NCBI RefSeq assembly: GCF_001598055.1
Contig: NZ_CP014845.1
Coordinates: 1,550,001 to 1,614,000 of the forward strand
Source of the DNA: Cupriavidus nantongensis
GTDB taxonomy: Bacteria > Pseudomonadota > Gammaproteobacteria > Burkholderiales > Burkholderiaceae
Direction: 5' to 3'
DNA: 64,000 nt
A model generated the notes under the pieces. The model was given only the letters and a program-made list of their open reading frames with translations. It had not been told where the DNA came from and made no database searches. Position 1 is the first letter of the stretch. The number at the start of each line of letters is the position of its first letter. This document shows, in pieces, positions 33,930-42,633 of the stretch. The position numbers and the translations under genes were made by a program.

Positions 33930-35483
33930 ATGGGTTTCGCGTATTTCCTGCGCCGCGCCGCGCGTTACTGGGGCGACCAGCCCGCCATCCTCTACCAGGA
34001 CCAGGTGGTGACCTATCGCCAGCTCGACGAACGCTCGACGCGGCTGGCCAATGCGCTGCTGGCGCTGGGCCTGCGTCCAGGCGACCGCGTCGCGGTGCAG
34101 TCGCGCAACCGGCCCGAGCTGGTCGAACTGGAATGCGCGCTGTACAAGGCCGGCCTGGTCAAGGCCGCGCTCAACCCGCGCTTTACCGCGGCCGAGGCCA
34201 GCGACGTGGTCGAGAACTGCACCCCGCGCGTGCTGATCGCGGGCCCGGGCTATACCGGCTATGACCGCACCACGGCAGGCTTCGGCAGCATCGAGACCTT
34301 TATCGCCATCGGCGCGGCGCCCGCCGGCTATGTCGAATACGAGGCGCTGCTGGCCAACGCCGGCACCACCGCGCCCGACATCACCCCGGCGGCCGACGAC
34401 CTCGCCGTGCTGCATTTCTCGTCGGGCTCCACCGGCAAGATCAAGGCCGCCATGCAGAGCTACGGCAACCGCATGGCGGCGCTGCGCAAGGTGGTGTTGG
34501 GCATGGACCGCCCCGCCCGCCCCGGCGACCGGCTGGCGCTGATCGGCCCGGTCACGCATGCGTCCGGCATGCTGATGCAGCCCTACCTGTACGTGGGCGC
34601 GACCCTGGTGCTGTTCGACAAATTCGAGCCGGCGCACTTCCTGGCCGAAGTCGCGCGCCTGCGCATCACCCATGTGTTCATGGTGCCGGCGATGATCAAC
34701 ATGCTGCTGGCCGAGCCCACGCTGGCGCAGGCCGACCTGTCGAGCCTGAAGACGCTGGCCTACGGCGCCGCGCCGATGGCGCCGGCACGCATCCGCGAGG
34801 CCTGGGAGCGCATCGGCCCGATCCTGTCGCAGGGCTATGGCGCCAGCGAATCGACCTCGGGCGTCACGCGGCTGTCCACCAGCGATCATGCCGATGCGAT
34901 CGCCAGCCATCCGGAACGCCTGGCCTCGTGCGGCCGCGCGCTGGGCGAGACCGAAGTGCGCGTGGTCGACGAGCACGGCAAGGAAGTCGCGGTGGGCGAG
35001 ATCGGCGAACTGGTGATCCGCGGCGAAGACGTGTTCCACGGCTACTGGAACGCGCCCGAGCTGACGCGCGAGGTCCTGGTCGACGGCTGGCTGCATACCG
35101 GCGACATGGCGCGCGTCGACGAGGCCGGCTACCTGTACCTGGTCGACCGCAAGAAGGACATGATCATCTCCGGCGGCTTCAACGTCTACCCGACCGAGGT
35201 CGAGGCCACGCTGTACCAGCACCCCGACGTGCTCGAGGCCTGCGTCATCAGCGTGCCGGACGACACCTGGGGCGAAAGCGTCAAGGCCGTGGTCACGCTG
35301 CGTCCCGGGCGCGAGGCCACCGCGCAGCAGCTGATCGCGCATTGCCGCGAGCGCATCGCCGACTACAAGTCGCCGCGCTCGGTCGACTTTGTCGCCGAGC
35401 TGCCCAAGAACGCCAGCGGCAAGCTGGCCCGCAAGATCGTGCGCGAACGCTACTGGCAAGGCGTCGGACGCCGCGTCAACTGA
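33930..35483 (+). CDS. AMP-dependent acyl-CoA synthetase/ligase
   Basis: A 517-residue ANL-superfamily ligase. The ATP loop LHFSSGSTGKIKAAM lies near residue 165, the YGASESTSGVTRL motif near residue 300, and GWLHTGDMARVDEAGYLYLVDR near residue 385 with the catalytic Lys region KNASGKLARK at the C-terminus. GGAG lies a few bases before the ATG. A longer in-frame reading from 33633 lacks similarity. It would activate a carboxylic acid for the dehydrogenase that follows. LysR is divergent. Confidence 0.88.
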   Translation: MGFAYFLRRAARYWGDQPAILYQDQVVTYRQLDERSTRLANALLALGLRPGDRVAVQSRNRPELVELECALYKAGLVKAALNPRFTAAEASDVVENCTPRVLIAGPGYTGYDRTTAGFGSIETFIAIGAAPAGYVEYEALLANAGTTAPDITPAADDLAVLHFSSGSTGKIKAAMQSYGNRMAALRKVVLGMDRPARPGDRLALIGPVTHASGMLMQPYLYVGATLVLFDKFEPAHFLAEVARLRITHVFMVPAMINMLLAEPTLAQADLSSLKTLAYGAAPMAPARIREAWERIGPILSQGYGASESTSGVTRLSTSDHADAIASHPERLASCGRALGETEVRVVDEHGKEVAVGEIGELVIRGEDVFHGYWNAPELTREVLVDGWLHTGDMARVDEAGYLYLVDRKKDMIISGGFNVYPTEVEATLYQHPDVLEACVISVPDDTWGESVKAVVTLRPGREATAQQLIAHCRERIADYKSPRSVDFVAELPKNASGKLARKIVRERYWQGVGRRVN

Positions 35484-35509
35484 ACCGGAACCGCACCGAG
35501 GAAACCGCC

Positions 35510-36691
35510 ATGTTCGACCACCTGACCAACCCCGTCCTGCTGGAAATCCGCGCCGGCATCCGCCGCTTTATCGACGAAGAGCTGCGCCCGCTTGAACACG
35601 AACTCGGCCTGGGTTCCGAGGACCCGTGGCCGCGCGAGACCCTGCGCCAGGTCTGGCGCCGCTCCAGCGAGCTGGGCTTCTACGCCGCCTGCCTGCCCAC
35701 CGCGCTCGGCGGCAAGGGCCTGAACATCCAGGAGCAATGCGCGCTCAAGGCCGACCTGGCCGCGAGCGGCTCGACCCTGGCCGCGCACGTGCTGGGCGAC
35801 CTGGGCGGCCCGCCGCGCGTGGGCAACATGCTGAAATACGCCACGCCCGGGCAGCTCGAGCGGTATTTCAAGCCGGTGATCCGCGGCGAGAAATCGACCT
35901 GCTTCGCGCTGACGGAAACGCATTCCGGCTCCGATGCGCAGAGCATCAAGACCTCGGCCGTGGCCGACGGCGATGACCTGGTCATCAACGGCGGCAAGCA
36001 CTACATCAGCGGCGCGCCGTTTGCCGACTTTGCCATCGTCATGTGCGTGACCGACGCCACCTCGACGCCGCCGGCCATCACCGCGGTGCTGGTCGACCTG
36101 GACCTGCCGGGCGTGACCGTCACCAACGAATACGTGCCGATGTCCGGCCAGCATATCGACGGCGATATCCGCTTCGACAACGTGCGCGTGCCGCGCGCCA
36201 ACATCTTTGGCGGCGAAGGCAACGGCTTCAAGCTGGGCATGTCGCGCATCAACGTGAACCGCCTGCTGCACTGCCCCAGCATGCTGGGGCTGGCCATGCG
36301 CGCCTATCAGTCGTCGGTCGAATATGCCGGCCAGCGCCGCCAGTTCGGCGGCCCGATCGCGCGCTTCCAGGCGATCCAGCACATGCTGGCCGACATGGCC
36401 GCGGCGCTGTGGGCCTGCGAAAGCATGATCGCGCACACCGCCGCGCTGGCCGACGCCGGCGCCGACCTGCGCATGAAGGCCGCGGCGTGCAAGCTCTTTG
36501 TCTCGGAGCGCTGCTTCGAGGTGGCGGACAAGGCCGTGCAGATCCACGGCAATGTCGGCGTCACGCGCGGCCATCCGATCGAGCAGACCTTTCGCAAGCT
36601 GCGCATGTTTCGCATCTTTACCGGCACCAGCGAGATCCAGCGCAACACCATCGCGCGGGCTATCCTGGAACCGCTGCAACAGAAAGCCTGA
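35510..36691 (+). CDS. Acyl-CoA dehydrogenase-like protein lacking the usual catalytic Glu
   Basis: A 393-residue acyl-CoA dehydrogenase-fold protein with ALTETHSGSDAQSIKTSA near residue 130 and GGKHYISGAPFADFAIVM near residue 163. At the usual base position the motif reads IFTGTSEIQRN, with Thr in place of the Glu of YEGTSE. The alternative Glu used by isovaleryl/long-chain enzymes also seems absent (INVNRLLHCP). So it may use another base, another substrate class or another reaction. It starts 26 bases after the ligase. Confidence 0.82.
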   Translation: MFDHLTNPVLLEIRAGIRRFIDEELRPLEHELGLGSEDPWPRETLRQVWRRSSELGFYAACLPTALGGKGLNIQEQCALKADLAASGSTLAAHVLGDLGGPPRVGNMLKYATPGQLERYFKPVIRGEKSTCFALTETHSGSDAQSIKTSAVADGDDLVINGGKHYISGAPFADFAIVMCVTDATSTPPAITAVLVDLDLPGVTVTNEYVPMSGQHIDGDIRFDNVRVPRANIFGGEGNGFKLGMSRINVNRLLHCPSMLGLAMRAYQSSVEYAGQRRQFGGPIARFQAIQHMLADMAAALWACESMIAHTAALADAGADLRMKAAACKLFVSERCFEVADKAVQIHGNVGVTRGHPIEQTFRKLRMFRIFTGTSEIQRNTIARAILEPLQQKA

Positions 36692-36768
36692 CCGTGCCGG
36701 CGGCGCGGTCGCCGCCGGCATCCGGATCCCGGCCACAGCACAATACGACAAGACCACGGAGACCAAGC

Positions 36769-37770
36769 ATGAACCGCCGAAACTGGCTTGCCACCGCCGG
36801 CGCCGCCGCGCTGGGCAGCCTGCTGCTGCCGGCCCGCGCCGCCAGCGCCGCATCCCCCGCATCCTCTTACCCCAGCCGCCCGATCCGGCTGATCGTGCCG
36901 TTTATCGCCGGCAGCACGCCGGACAATATCGCGCGCACGCTGTCGGCAGAGCTGGGCAAGAAGCTCGGCCAGCCGCTGGTGGTCGAGAACATGCCCGGCG
37001 CCGGCGGCATCATCGGCGCCGGCGCGCTGCGCCGCGCCGCGCCCGACGGCTACACGCTCGGCATCCTGGCCAACTCGCACGTCATCAACGTGCATATGTA
37101 CCGCAAGATGCCGTACGACCCGACCCAGGACTTCACGCCGATCACGGCGTTGTCGGGCGGGCCGTCGGCGCTGGTGGTGCCGCTGTCGTCGCCGTACAAG
37201 AGCGCGGCCGAGCTGGTCGCGGCGATGAAGAAGGAGCCGGGCAAGTTCAACTACGGCTCCGGCGGCAAGGGCAGCATCGCCCATCTGGCGGTGGAGACCA
37301 TGCTGCACCAGACCGGTTGCGACGCGGTGCATATTCCCTACAAGGGCGCGCCGGAGATCATTACCTCGATGCTGACCGGGCAGACCCAGTTCGGCATGCC
37401 GGTGCTGGGCACCGCGACCCAGTACGTGCGCAACAACCAGGTCCGGGTGCTGGCCGTCACCGCAGCCGCGCGCTCCCCGTATTTCCCCGACGTGCCGACC
37501 ATGGCCGAAGCGCTGCCGCCCGGCTTTGTCATCGACAACTGGAGCGGCCTGTTCGCGCCGGCCAACTTCCCGCCCGAGCTGGCGCAGAAGCTGCACGCCG
37601 CGGTGCGCACGCTGCAGACCGCCGGCGTGTTCGACGCCCAGCTCAAGGCCAATGCCGGCGAGCTGCGCCGCAGCGCATCGCCGGCGCAGTTCGGCACCCT
37701 GGTGGCCAGCGACAACGCGCGCTATGGCGACCTGATGAAGTCGATCGGCATGACCGGCGACCTGGGCTGA
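36769..37770 (+). CDS. Bug/TctC-family periplasmic solute-binding protein
   Basis: A 333-residue Bug protein. The signal MNRRNWLATAGAAALGSLLL has an RR but lacks the full Tat motif; cleavage is likely near residue 28. YPSRPIRLIVPFIAGSTPDN, LVVENMPGAGGIIGAG and APDGYTLGIL follow. It is 77 bases after the acyl-CoA dehydrogenase-like gene, in the LysR-controlled module. Confidence 0.86.
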   Translation: MNRRNWLATAGAAALGSLLLPARAASAASPASSYPSRPIRLIVPFIAGSTPDNIARTLSAELGKKLGQPLVVENMPGAGGIIGAGALRRAAPDGYTLGILANSHVINVHMYRKMPYDPTQDFTPITALSGGPSALVVPLSSPYKSAAELVAAMKKEPGKFNYGSGGKGSIAHLAVETMLHQTGCDAVHIPYKGAPEIITSMLTGQTQFGMPVLGTATQYVRNNQVRVLAVTAAARSPYFPDVPTMAEALPPGFVIDNWSGLFAPANFPPELAQKLHAAVRTLQTAGVFDAQLKANAGELRRSASPAQFGTLVASDNARYGDLMKSIGMTGDLG

Positions 37771-37849
37771 TACGGCTGGCCTGCTCCCTGCGCCGCACGC
37801 CACGCCGCGCGTGCGGCGCTTGTGTTTTCCCCTTTCCCCGAGGCTCCGC

Positions 37850-38944
37850 ATGAAGCCAGCATGGTCTTGCCTGAACGACGTCACCATCCTCGACGTCAGC
37901 CAGTTGCTGCCCGGCCCGCACGCCTGCAGCCTGCTGCGCCAGCTTGGCGCGGAGGTGATCAAGGTCGAGCAGCCCGGCAGCGGCGACACCGCGCGGCAAC
38001 TGGGCGCGCATGTGTATGCGCAGTTCAACCGCGGCAAGCGCTCGGTGGCGCTGGACCTGAAATCGGACGCCGGCCGTGCAGCCTTCCTGGAGCTGGTGCG
38101 CGATGCCGACGCCGTGGTCGAAGGCTTCCGGCCCGGCGTGATGGCGCGCCTGGGACTGGGCTATGACGCGCTGGCGGCGGTCAATCCGGCCATCGTGCTG
38201 TGTTCGGTCTCGGGCTTCGGCCAGACCGGACCGTACGCCAGCCACGCCGGGCATGACCTGAACTACCTGGCGCTGGCGGGATACTGGGCCACGCCGGTGC
38301 AGGTGCACGATGCGGTCTCGCGCCCGCGCGTGCGGTTGTCGGATTACGCAGCGTCAGGCTACGCCGCGTTATCGCTGGCCGTGGCGATCATGAGCGCGCG
38401 GCAGAACGGACAGGGGCAGCATCTCGATGTCTCGATCCACGACGCCGTGCTGTCGTGGACCGCGCATGGCGCCTGGACCGCGCGCGCGCACCAGGCCTCG
38501 CCCCTTGCATCATCCACCGTGATGCCGGAAAACGACCTGTTCGAAACCCGCGACCGGCGGCACCTGGCGCTGGGCATCCTCGAGAACAAGTTCTGGGACA
38601 ACCTGTGCGCGGCGCTGGGCGACGCGTTCCCGGCCCTGCGCGATCCGCGCTTCGCCACGCGCGCCGGGCGCGGCGGGCACAAGGTGGAGGTCAATGATCT
38701 GCTGGCGGCGGTGTTTCGCACGCGGGATCTGGCGGAATGGGAGGACTTCTTTGCGCCGCTGGATATTCCGTTCTCGCCGGTGCTGGGGGCGGGCGAGTTG
38801 TTCGACGATGCGCAGGTGCGGGCGCGGGGGGTGGTGCGGCCGATCGGGGGCGGGATTACGGTGAACTTTCCGGTGAAGTTCTCGTTGGGGTTGCCGGAGG
38901 GGGAGGATTTTGTGGCGGGGGTTGGCGAACACGATCCGCGGTAG
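37850..38944 (+). CDS. Family III CoA-transferase (CaiB/alpha-methylacyl-CoA racemase-like)
   Basis: A 364-residue family III CoA-transferase or racemase: VTILDVSQLLPGPHACSLLR near residue 10, FNRGKRSVALDLKSD near residue 62, and the conserved Asp in HAGHDLNYLALAGYWA near residue 140. Size and this sequence resemble alpha-methylacyl-CoA racemases, so racemisation is an alternative to CoA transfer. The last ~60 codons shift to G-rich, GGG- and TTG-rich codons unlike the rest of the gene. It closes the LysR-controlled module, followed by a palindrome. Confidence 0.85.
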   Translation: MKPAWSCLNDVTILDVSQLLPGPHACSLLRQLGAEVIKVEQPGSGDTARQLGAHVYAQFNRGKRSVALDLKSDAGRAAFLELVRDADAVVEGFRPGVMARLGLGYDALAAVNPAIVLCSVSGFGQTGPYASHAGHDLNYLALAGYWATPVQVHDAVSRPRVRLSDYAASGYAALSLAVAIMSARQNGQGQHLDVSIHDAVLSWTAHGAWTARAHQASPLASSTVMPENDLFETRDRRHLALGILENKFWDNLCAALGDAFPALRDPRFATRAGRGGHKVEVNDLLAAVFRTRDLAEWEDFFAPLDIPFSPVLGAGELFDDAQVRARGVVRPIGGGITVNFPVKFSLGLPEGEDFVAGVGEHDPR

Positions 38945-38962
38945 CGGCGTCATGCCGTTGCG

Positions 38963-38994
38963 CTCGCCGTTCCCGCGAAGGCGGGAACGGCGAG
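38963..38994. repeat. Palindromic REP-like element between convergent genes
   Basis: A perfect 14-bp inverted repeat around a GAAG tetraloop (38963-38976 and 38981-38994), core CGTTCCCGC. It lies between the CoA-transferase stop and the convergent small gene. There is no T tail, so it looks like a dispersed intergenic palindrome rather than a plain terminator, although it could still stop or protect both transcripts. Confidence 0.7.
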
Positions 38995-39015
38995 GGTGGT
39001 TTTGTCCGCGGCGCC

Positions 39016-39258
39016 TCAGCGTTTCTCGTCGAGCAGGTCGTTCAGGATCTCGTCGAACGCAGCCTGCGCGTCCTCCAGCGCCTGCAGTGCCGCGTCAAAG
39101 GTCTGCAGCGCCAGTTTCGACGGCTTGCCGCTGCCCTGCGGCGGATAGTGGGCCTGCAGCGCGGTGAAGGCGACCTGCACCTGCCGCGTGGCCGCAACCA
39201 CGCGTTCCATGGCCTGCGCCTCTTCGGCGCGGTATTGCTCGTGTTTCTGTTCGCTCAT
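39016..39258 (-). CDS. Small hypothetical helical protein
   Basis: An 80-residue protein that is almost wholly helical (EQYRAEEAQAMERVVAATRQ, then LQTFDAALQALEDAQAAFDE), with a possible coiled coil. AGGAG lies 9 bases before the ATG at 39258. The open frame extends far upstream but is antisense to the next gene. No family is recognised. Confidence 0.65.
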   Translation of the reverse strand: MSEQKHEQYRAEEAQAMERVVAATRQVQVAFTALQAHYPPQGSGKPSKLALQTFDAALQALEDAQAAFDEILNDLLDEKR

Positions 39259-39465
39259 GCCGGTTGGCTCCTTGGCTCCCTTGGCTCCGTGAAGGCGCGT
39301 CGTCCCGGTGGGGTACGCGCGCCCGAATGAGGCATATCGTACAAGAACTGCGCCGGCCGGCTTGCGCCGCGGCCACGCCGACGGCAAAAATAAGGTAGGC
39401 TGCGCGGCTGGGCGGCAAGGCCGGCGCACACGCGCCACGCCTGGCCGCGGCCACTGACGAATGCC

Positions 39466-40431
39466 ATGCCACTGACCACCCGCCGCGCGCTGGCGGCCGC
39501 GCTGATGACCGCCAGCGGCTTCGCCTGCTACTGGACCTACCTGACGCTGAACCAGGACCGGCTGCTGTTCGACGCGCGCCGGCGCCCCCCGCGCGACCTG
39601 CCCGACGGCATCATCGGTTATTCGCACCTGATCCCCGGCGGCGTGGTGCGCGGCTACATCTACCACGCGCCCGGCGACGCCGTGCGCGACCTGCTGTTCT
39701 ACCTGCCCGGCCGCGGCGAAGATGTGCTGGAAACGCTGCAATACGCGCGCTGGCTGCCTGCCGGCATGGGCTTCGCCACCTACGATTACCGCGGCCTGGG
39801 CCATTCCGACGGGCGCCCGTCCGAAAGCGCCGCGGTGGCCGACGCCAGCCAGTTCCTGCTGCATGTGCGGCGCGTGTTCCCGGACGCGCGCGTGCACGTG
39901 GTGGGTCGCAGCCTGGGAACAGGCGTGGCGATCCAGCTGGCCGACCTGCAGGATTTCGAGAGCCTGCAGCTGATCACCCCCTACGACTCGCTGCTCGAGC
40001 TGGTGCGCAAGCGCTTTCCGCTGGTGCCGCTGCGCCAGCTGATGCGCCACCACTTCGACTCGATCTCGCATTGCAAAAAGGTCGTGCAGAGCACGAAGGT
40101 GCTGCTGGCCGCCACCGACGAAGTGGTGCCGCACGCCTGCTCCGAACGGCTGATGGCGGCGTGGCCCGGCCCGGTGGCGCTGCAGACCATGCCGGACACC
40201 GATCACTTCACCATCATCGAACGCGAGGAAACCTGGCTCTCGCTGTGCGAATTCGCGCGCCAGCACAGCCAGACGCGCCTGCGCGTGGCGGTGGTCCAGA
40301 CAGAGCCGCAGCCAGCACCGCGGCCGGTATCGCCGGAGGTATCGCCGGATGTATCGCCGGAGGTCTCGCCGCCGCAGCCGGACGACCATGACGAACTGGG
40401 CAATCCGCTGCCGCTGGCGGCCAACCGCTGA
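39466..40431 (+). CDS. Alpha/beta hydrolase with a repeat-rich C-terminal tail
   Basis: A 321-residue alpha/beta hydrolase of the BEM46/ABHD-like type. An N-terminal hydrophobic segment (about residues 8-25) suggests membrane anchoring. The nucleophile elbow is GRSLGTG near residue 147; the acid and base candidates are Asp in AATDEVV near 226 and His in DTDHFTI near 247. The tail has a four-fold VSPE/VSPD repeat from a 12-bp tandem. It is probably an esterase or lipase-like enzyme with unknown substrate. It precedes the PBP gene. Confidence 0.82.
   Translation: MPLTTRRALAAALMTASGFACYWTYLTLNQDRLLFDARRRPPRDLPDGIIGYSHLIPGGVVRGYIYHAPGDAVRDLLFYLPGRGEDVLETLQYARWLPAGMGFATYDYRGLGHSDGRPSESAAVADASQFLLHVRRVFPDARVHVVGRSLGTGVAIQLADLQDFESLQLITPYDSLLELVRKRFPLVPLRQLMRHHFDSISHCKKVVQSTKVLLAATDEVVPHACSERLMAAWPGPVALQTMPDTDHFTIIEREETWLSLCEFARQHSQTRLRVAVVQTEPQPAPRPVSPEVSPDVSPEVSPPQPDDHDELGNPLPLAANR
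40327..40374. repeat. 12-bp tandem repeat, 4 copies, in the hydrolase tail
   Basis: Four 12-bp units beginning GTATCGCCGGAG (40327, 40339, 40351, 40363), the last diverged. They encode VSPE, VSPD, VSPE and VSPP. Changes in copy number would stay in frame. Confidence 0.85.
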
Positions 40432-40475
40432 GCCGGTCGCCGGATCGGCCAGTTGCAGCAGGTAAAATGCGGCCC

Positions 40476-42599
40476 ATGAAAAAAATCGCAGTCAAGGCAG
40501 GCGGCGCCGCGCTGGCGCTGGCTGCCGCCGGTGCCTTGCTGGCCGGTTTTGCCGCCGTGGTCAGCCTGCGGCAGCTTCCCCCGGTCGATGCGCTGCGCGA
40601 CTACCGGCCCGATGTGCCGCTGCGCATCTACACCAGCGACAACGTCCAGATCGGCGAGTTCGGCAGCGAGCACCGCGAGTTCATTCCCTTCGAGCAGATC
40701 CCGAGGCAAATGGTGCAGGCGCTGCTCGCGGCCGAGGACGACCAGTTCTACCAGCACCAGGGCATCGACATCCCCGGCGTGTTCCGCGCCGCGCTGGCCA
40801 ACCTCGGCCAGGGCTACGCCCAGGGCGCTTCCACCATCACCATGCAGGTGGCGCGCGCCTTCTACCTGTCGCGCGAGAAGACGCTGGCGCGCAAATGGTA
40901 CGAGATGCTGCTGGCCTGGCGCATCGACCACGCGCTGCCCAAGGACCGCATCCTCGAGCTGTATATGAACCAGGTCTACCTGGGCGAGCATGCCTATGGC
41001 TTCGGCAGCGCCGCGCATGCGTACTTCGGCAAGCCGCTGGCGTCGCTGTCGCTGGCCGAGACCGCGATGCTGGCGGGCCTGCCGAAGGCGCCTTCGGCGG
41101 TCAACCCGGTGGTCAATTTCGCGCGCGCCAAGCGGCGCCAGGAATATGTGCTGGGGCGCATGCTGGCGCTGGGCATGATCAGCCAGGACGATTACCGCGC
41201 AGCCCGCGCCGCGCGCCTGGCCATCAGCGACGACAGCCCCGGCAGCTTTGCCGGCCATGCGGAATACGTGGCCGAGCTGGCGCGGCAGCTGGCGCGCGAG
41301 CGCTTCGGCGACGACGCCTACACGCGCGGCCTGAACGTCTACACCACGGTGTCGTCGGTGCGCCAGACGCTGGCCTACGATGCCGTGCATGGCGGGCTGG
41401 AGCGCTACGCGCGCCGCCACCGCAAGTTCGTCAAGGACCTGTCGCAAGGGCCGCAGGCCGCGCTGGTGTCGCTCGACACCGGCACCGGCGCGATCGAGGC
41501 CATGGTCGGCGGCGCCGATTTTGCCGCCAGCCGCTTCAACCACGCCACCCAGGCGCTGCGCCAGCCGGGCTCGACCTTCAAGCCCTTTATCTATGCCGCG
41601 GCGCTGGAGCGCGGTGTGTCGCCCGGCACCCTGATCAACGACGCGCCGCTGCCGGCTGGTTCGCGCTGGCAGCCGGCCAACGACGACGGGCGCTTTGTCG
41701 GCCCGATCAGCGTGCGCCAGGCGCTGGCCGAATCGCGCAACCTGCCCGCGATCCGCACGCTGCAGGCGATCGGCATCCCCTATGCGGTGGAATTCGCCAG
41801 CCGCTTCGGCTTCTCGCCCAGGCGGCTGCCGCGCTACCTGCCGCTGGCGCTGGGCACCGGCACCACCTCGCCGCTGCGCCTGGCCGCGGCCTATGGCGTG
41901 TTCGCCAACGGCGGCCACCGCGTCGAGCCCTACCTGATCGAGCGCATCACCGACAGCGACGGCAACGTGCTGTTCAGCGCCGCGCAGGACGCGGAGGAAC
42001 GCCCGGCGCCGCCGCCGGTGATCAGCGCGCGCAATGCCTTCGTGATGGACAGCCTGCTGCGCAGCGTGGTCGACACCGGCACCGGCATCGGCGTGCGCCG
42101 CTACCTGCGCCGCGACGACGTGGCCGGCAAGACCGGCACCACCAACGACTCGGTCGACGGCTGGTTCGCCGGCTATGGCGGCGGCGTGATCACGGTGGCA
42201 TGGATGGGCTATGACGACAACCGCAGCCTGGGCGAGCATGAGTTCGGCGCGACCACCGCGCTGCCGGTGTGGGCGGCCTACATGGAAGGCCGCCTGGCCG
42301 GCGTGCCGGAGGCCGGCGTGCAGGCGCCCGCCGGCCTGGTGCAAGCGGGCGGCGACTGGATCTACGCCGAGAATGCCGACGGCAGCCAGGGCATCGCCAC
42401 GATCGGCTTCCCGCCGCCGGCGCCCCCCGCGGCGCCGGCCAGCCAGCCCTTGACGGATCCCGTCGCAAGTAACCTCGACGGCACTTCGCAGGCGTCGCCG
42501 GCGGCTCCGGCGGCTCCGGCCACTCCGGCGACTCCCACCCCCGTCACCAGCGCTGCGCCAGCCGCCACGCCCGCAGCGCCTGCCGGGAATCCGCTGTAA
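40476..42599 (+). CDS. Class A penicillin-binding protein (PBP1A family, short form)
   Basis: A 707-residue bifunctional peptidoglycan synthase. An N-terminal membrane anchor (about residues 8-32) is followed by a transglycosylase domain with AAEDDQFYQHQGID near 88 and GASTITMQVARAFY near 119. The transpeptidase domain has the active-site Ser in STFK (Ser366), SRN in AESRNLPAI and KTGTT. It is shorter than E. coli PBP1A (about 850) and has no obvious OB domain. The C-terminal ~50 residues are Ala/Pro-rich. An ATG at 40467 is also possible. Confidence 0.88.
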   Translation: MKKIAVKAGGAALALAAAGALLAGFAAVVSLRQLPPVDALRDYRPDVPLRIYTSDNVQIGEFGSEHREFIPFEQIPRQMVQALLAAEDDQFYQHQGIDIPGVFRAALANLGQGYAQGASTITMQVARAFYLSREKTLARKWYEMLLAWRIDHALPKDRILELYMNQVYLGEHAYGFGSAAHAYFGKPLASLSLAETAMLAGLPKAPSAVNPVVNFARAKRRQEYVLGRMLALGMISQDDYRAARAARLAISDDSPGSFAGHAEYVAELARQLARERFGDDAYTRGLNVYTTVSSVRQTLAYDAVHGGLERYARRHRKFVKDLSQGPQAALVSLDTGTGAIEAMVGGADFAASRFNHATQALRQPGSTFKPFIYAAALERGVSPGTLINDAPLPAGSRWQPANDDGRFVGPISVRQALAESRNLPAIRTLQAIGIPYAVEFASRFGFSPRRLPRYLPLALGTGTTSPLRLAAAYGVFANGGHRVEPYLIERITDSDGNVLFSAAQDAEERPAPPPVISARNAFVMDSLLRSVVDTGTGIGVRRYLRRDDVAGKTGTTNDSVDGWFAGYGGGVITVAWMGYDDNRSLGEHEFGATTALPVWAAYMEGRLAGVPEAGVQAPAGLVQAGGDWIYAENADGSQGIATIGFPPPAPPAAPASQPLTDPVASNLDGTSQASPAAPAAPATPATPTPVTSAAPAATPAAPAGNPL

Positions 42600-42633
42600 A
42601 CTCCCGGCTTTCCCGCTTTCCGCCCCGTTCCTG

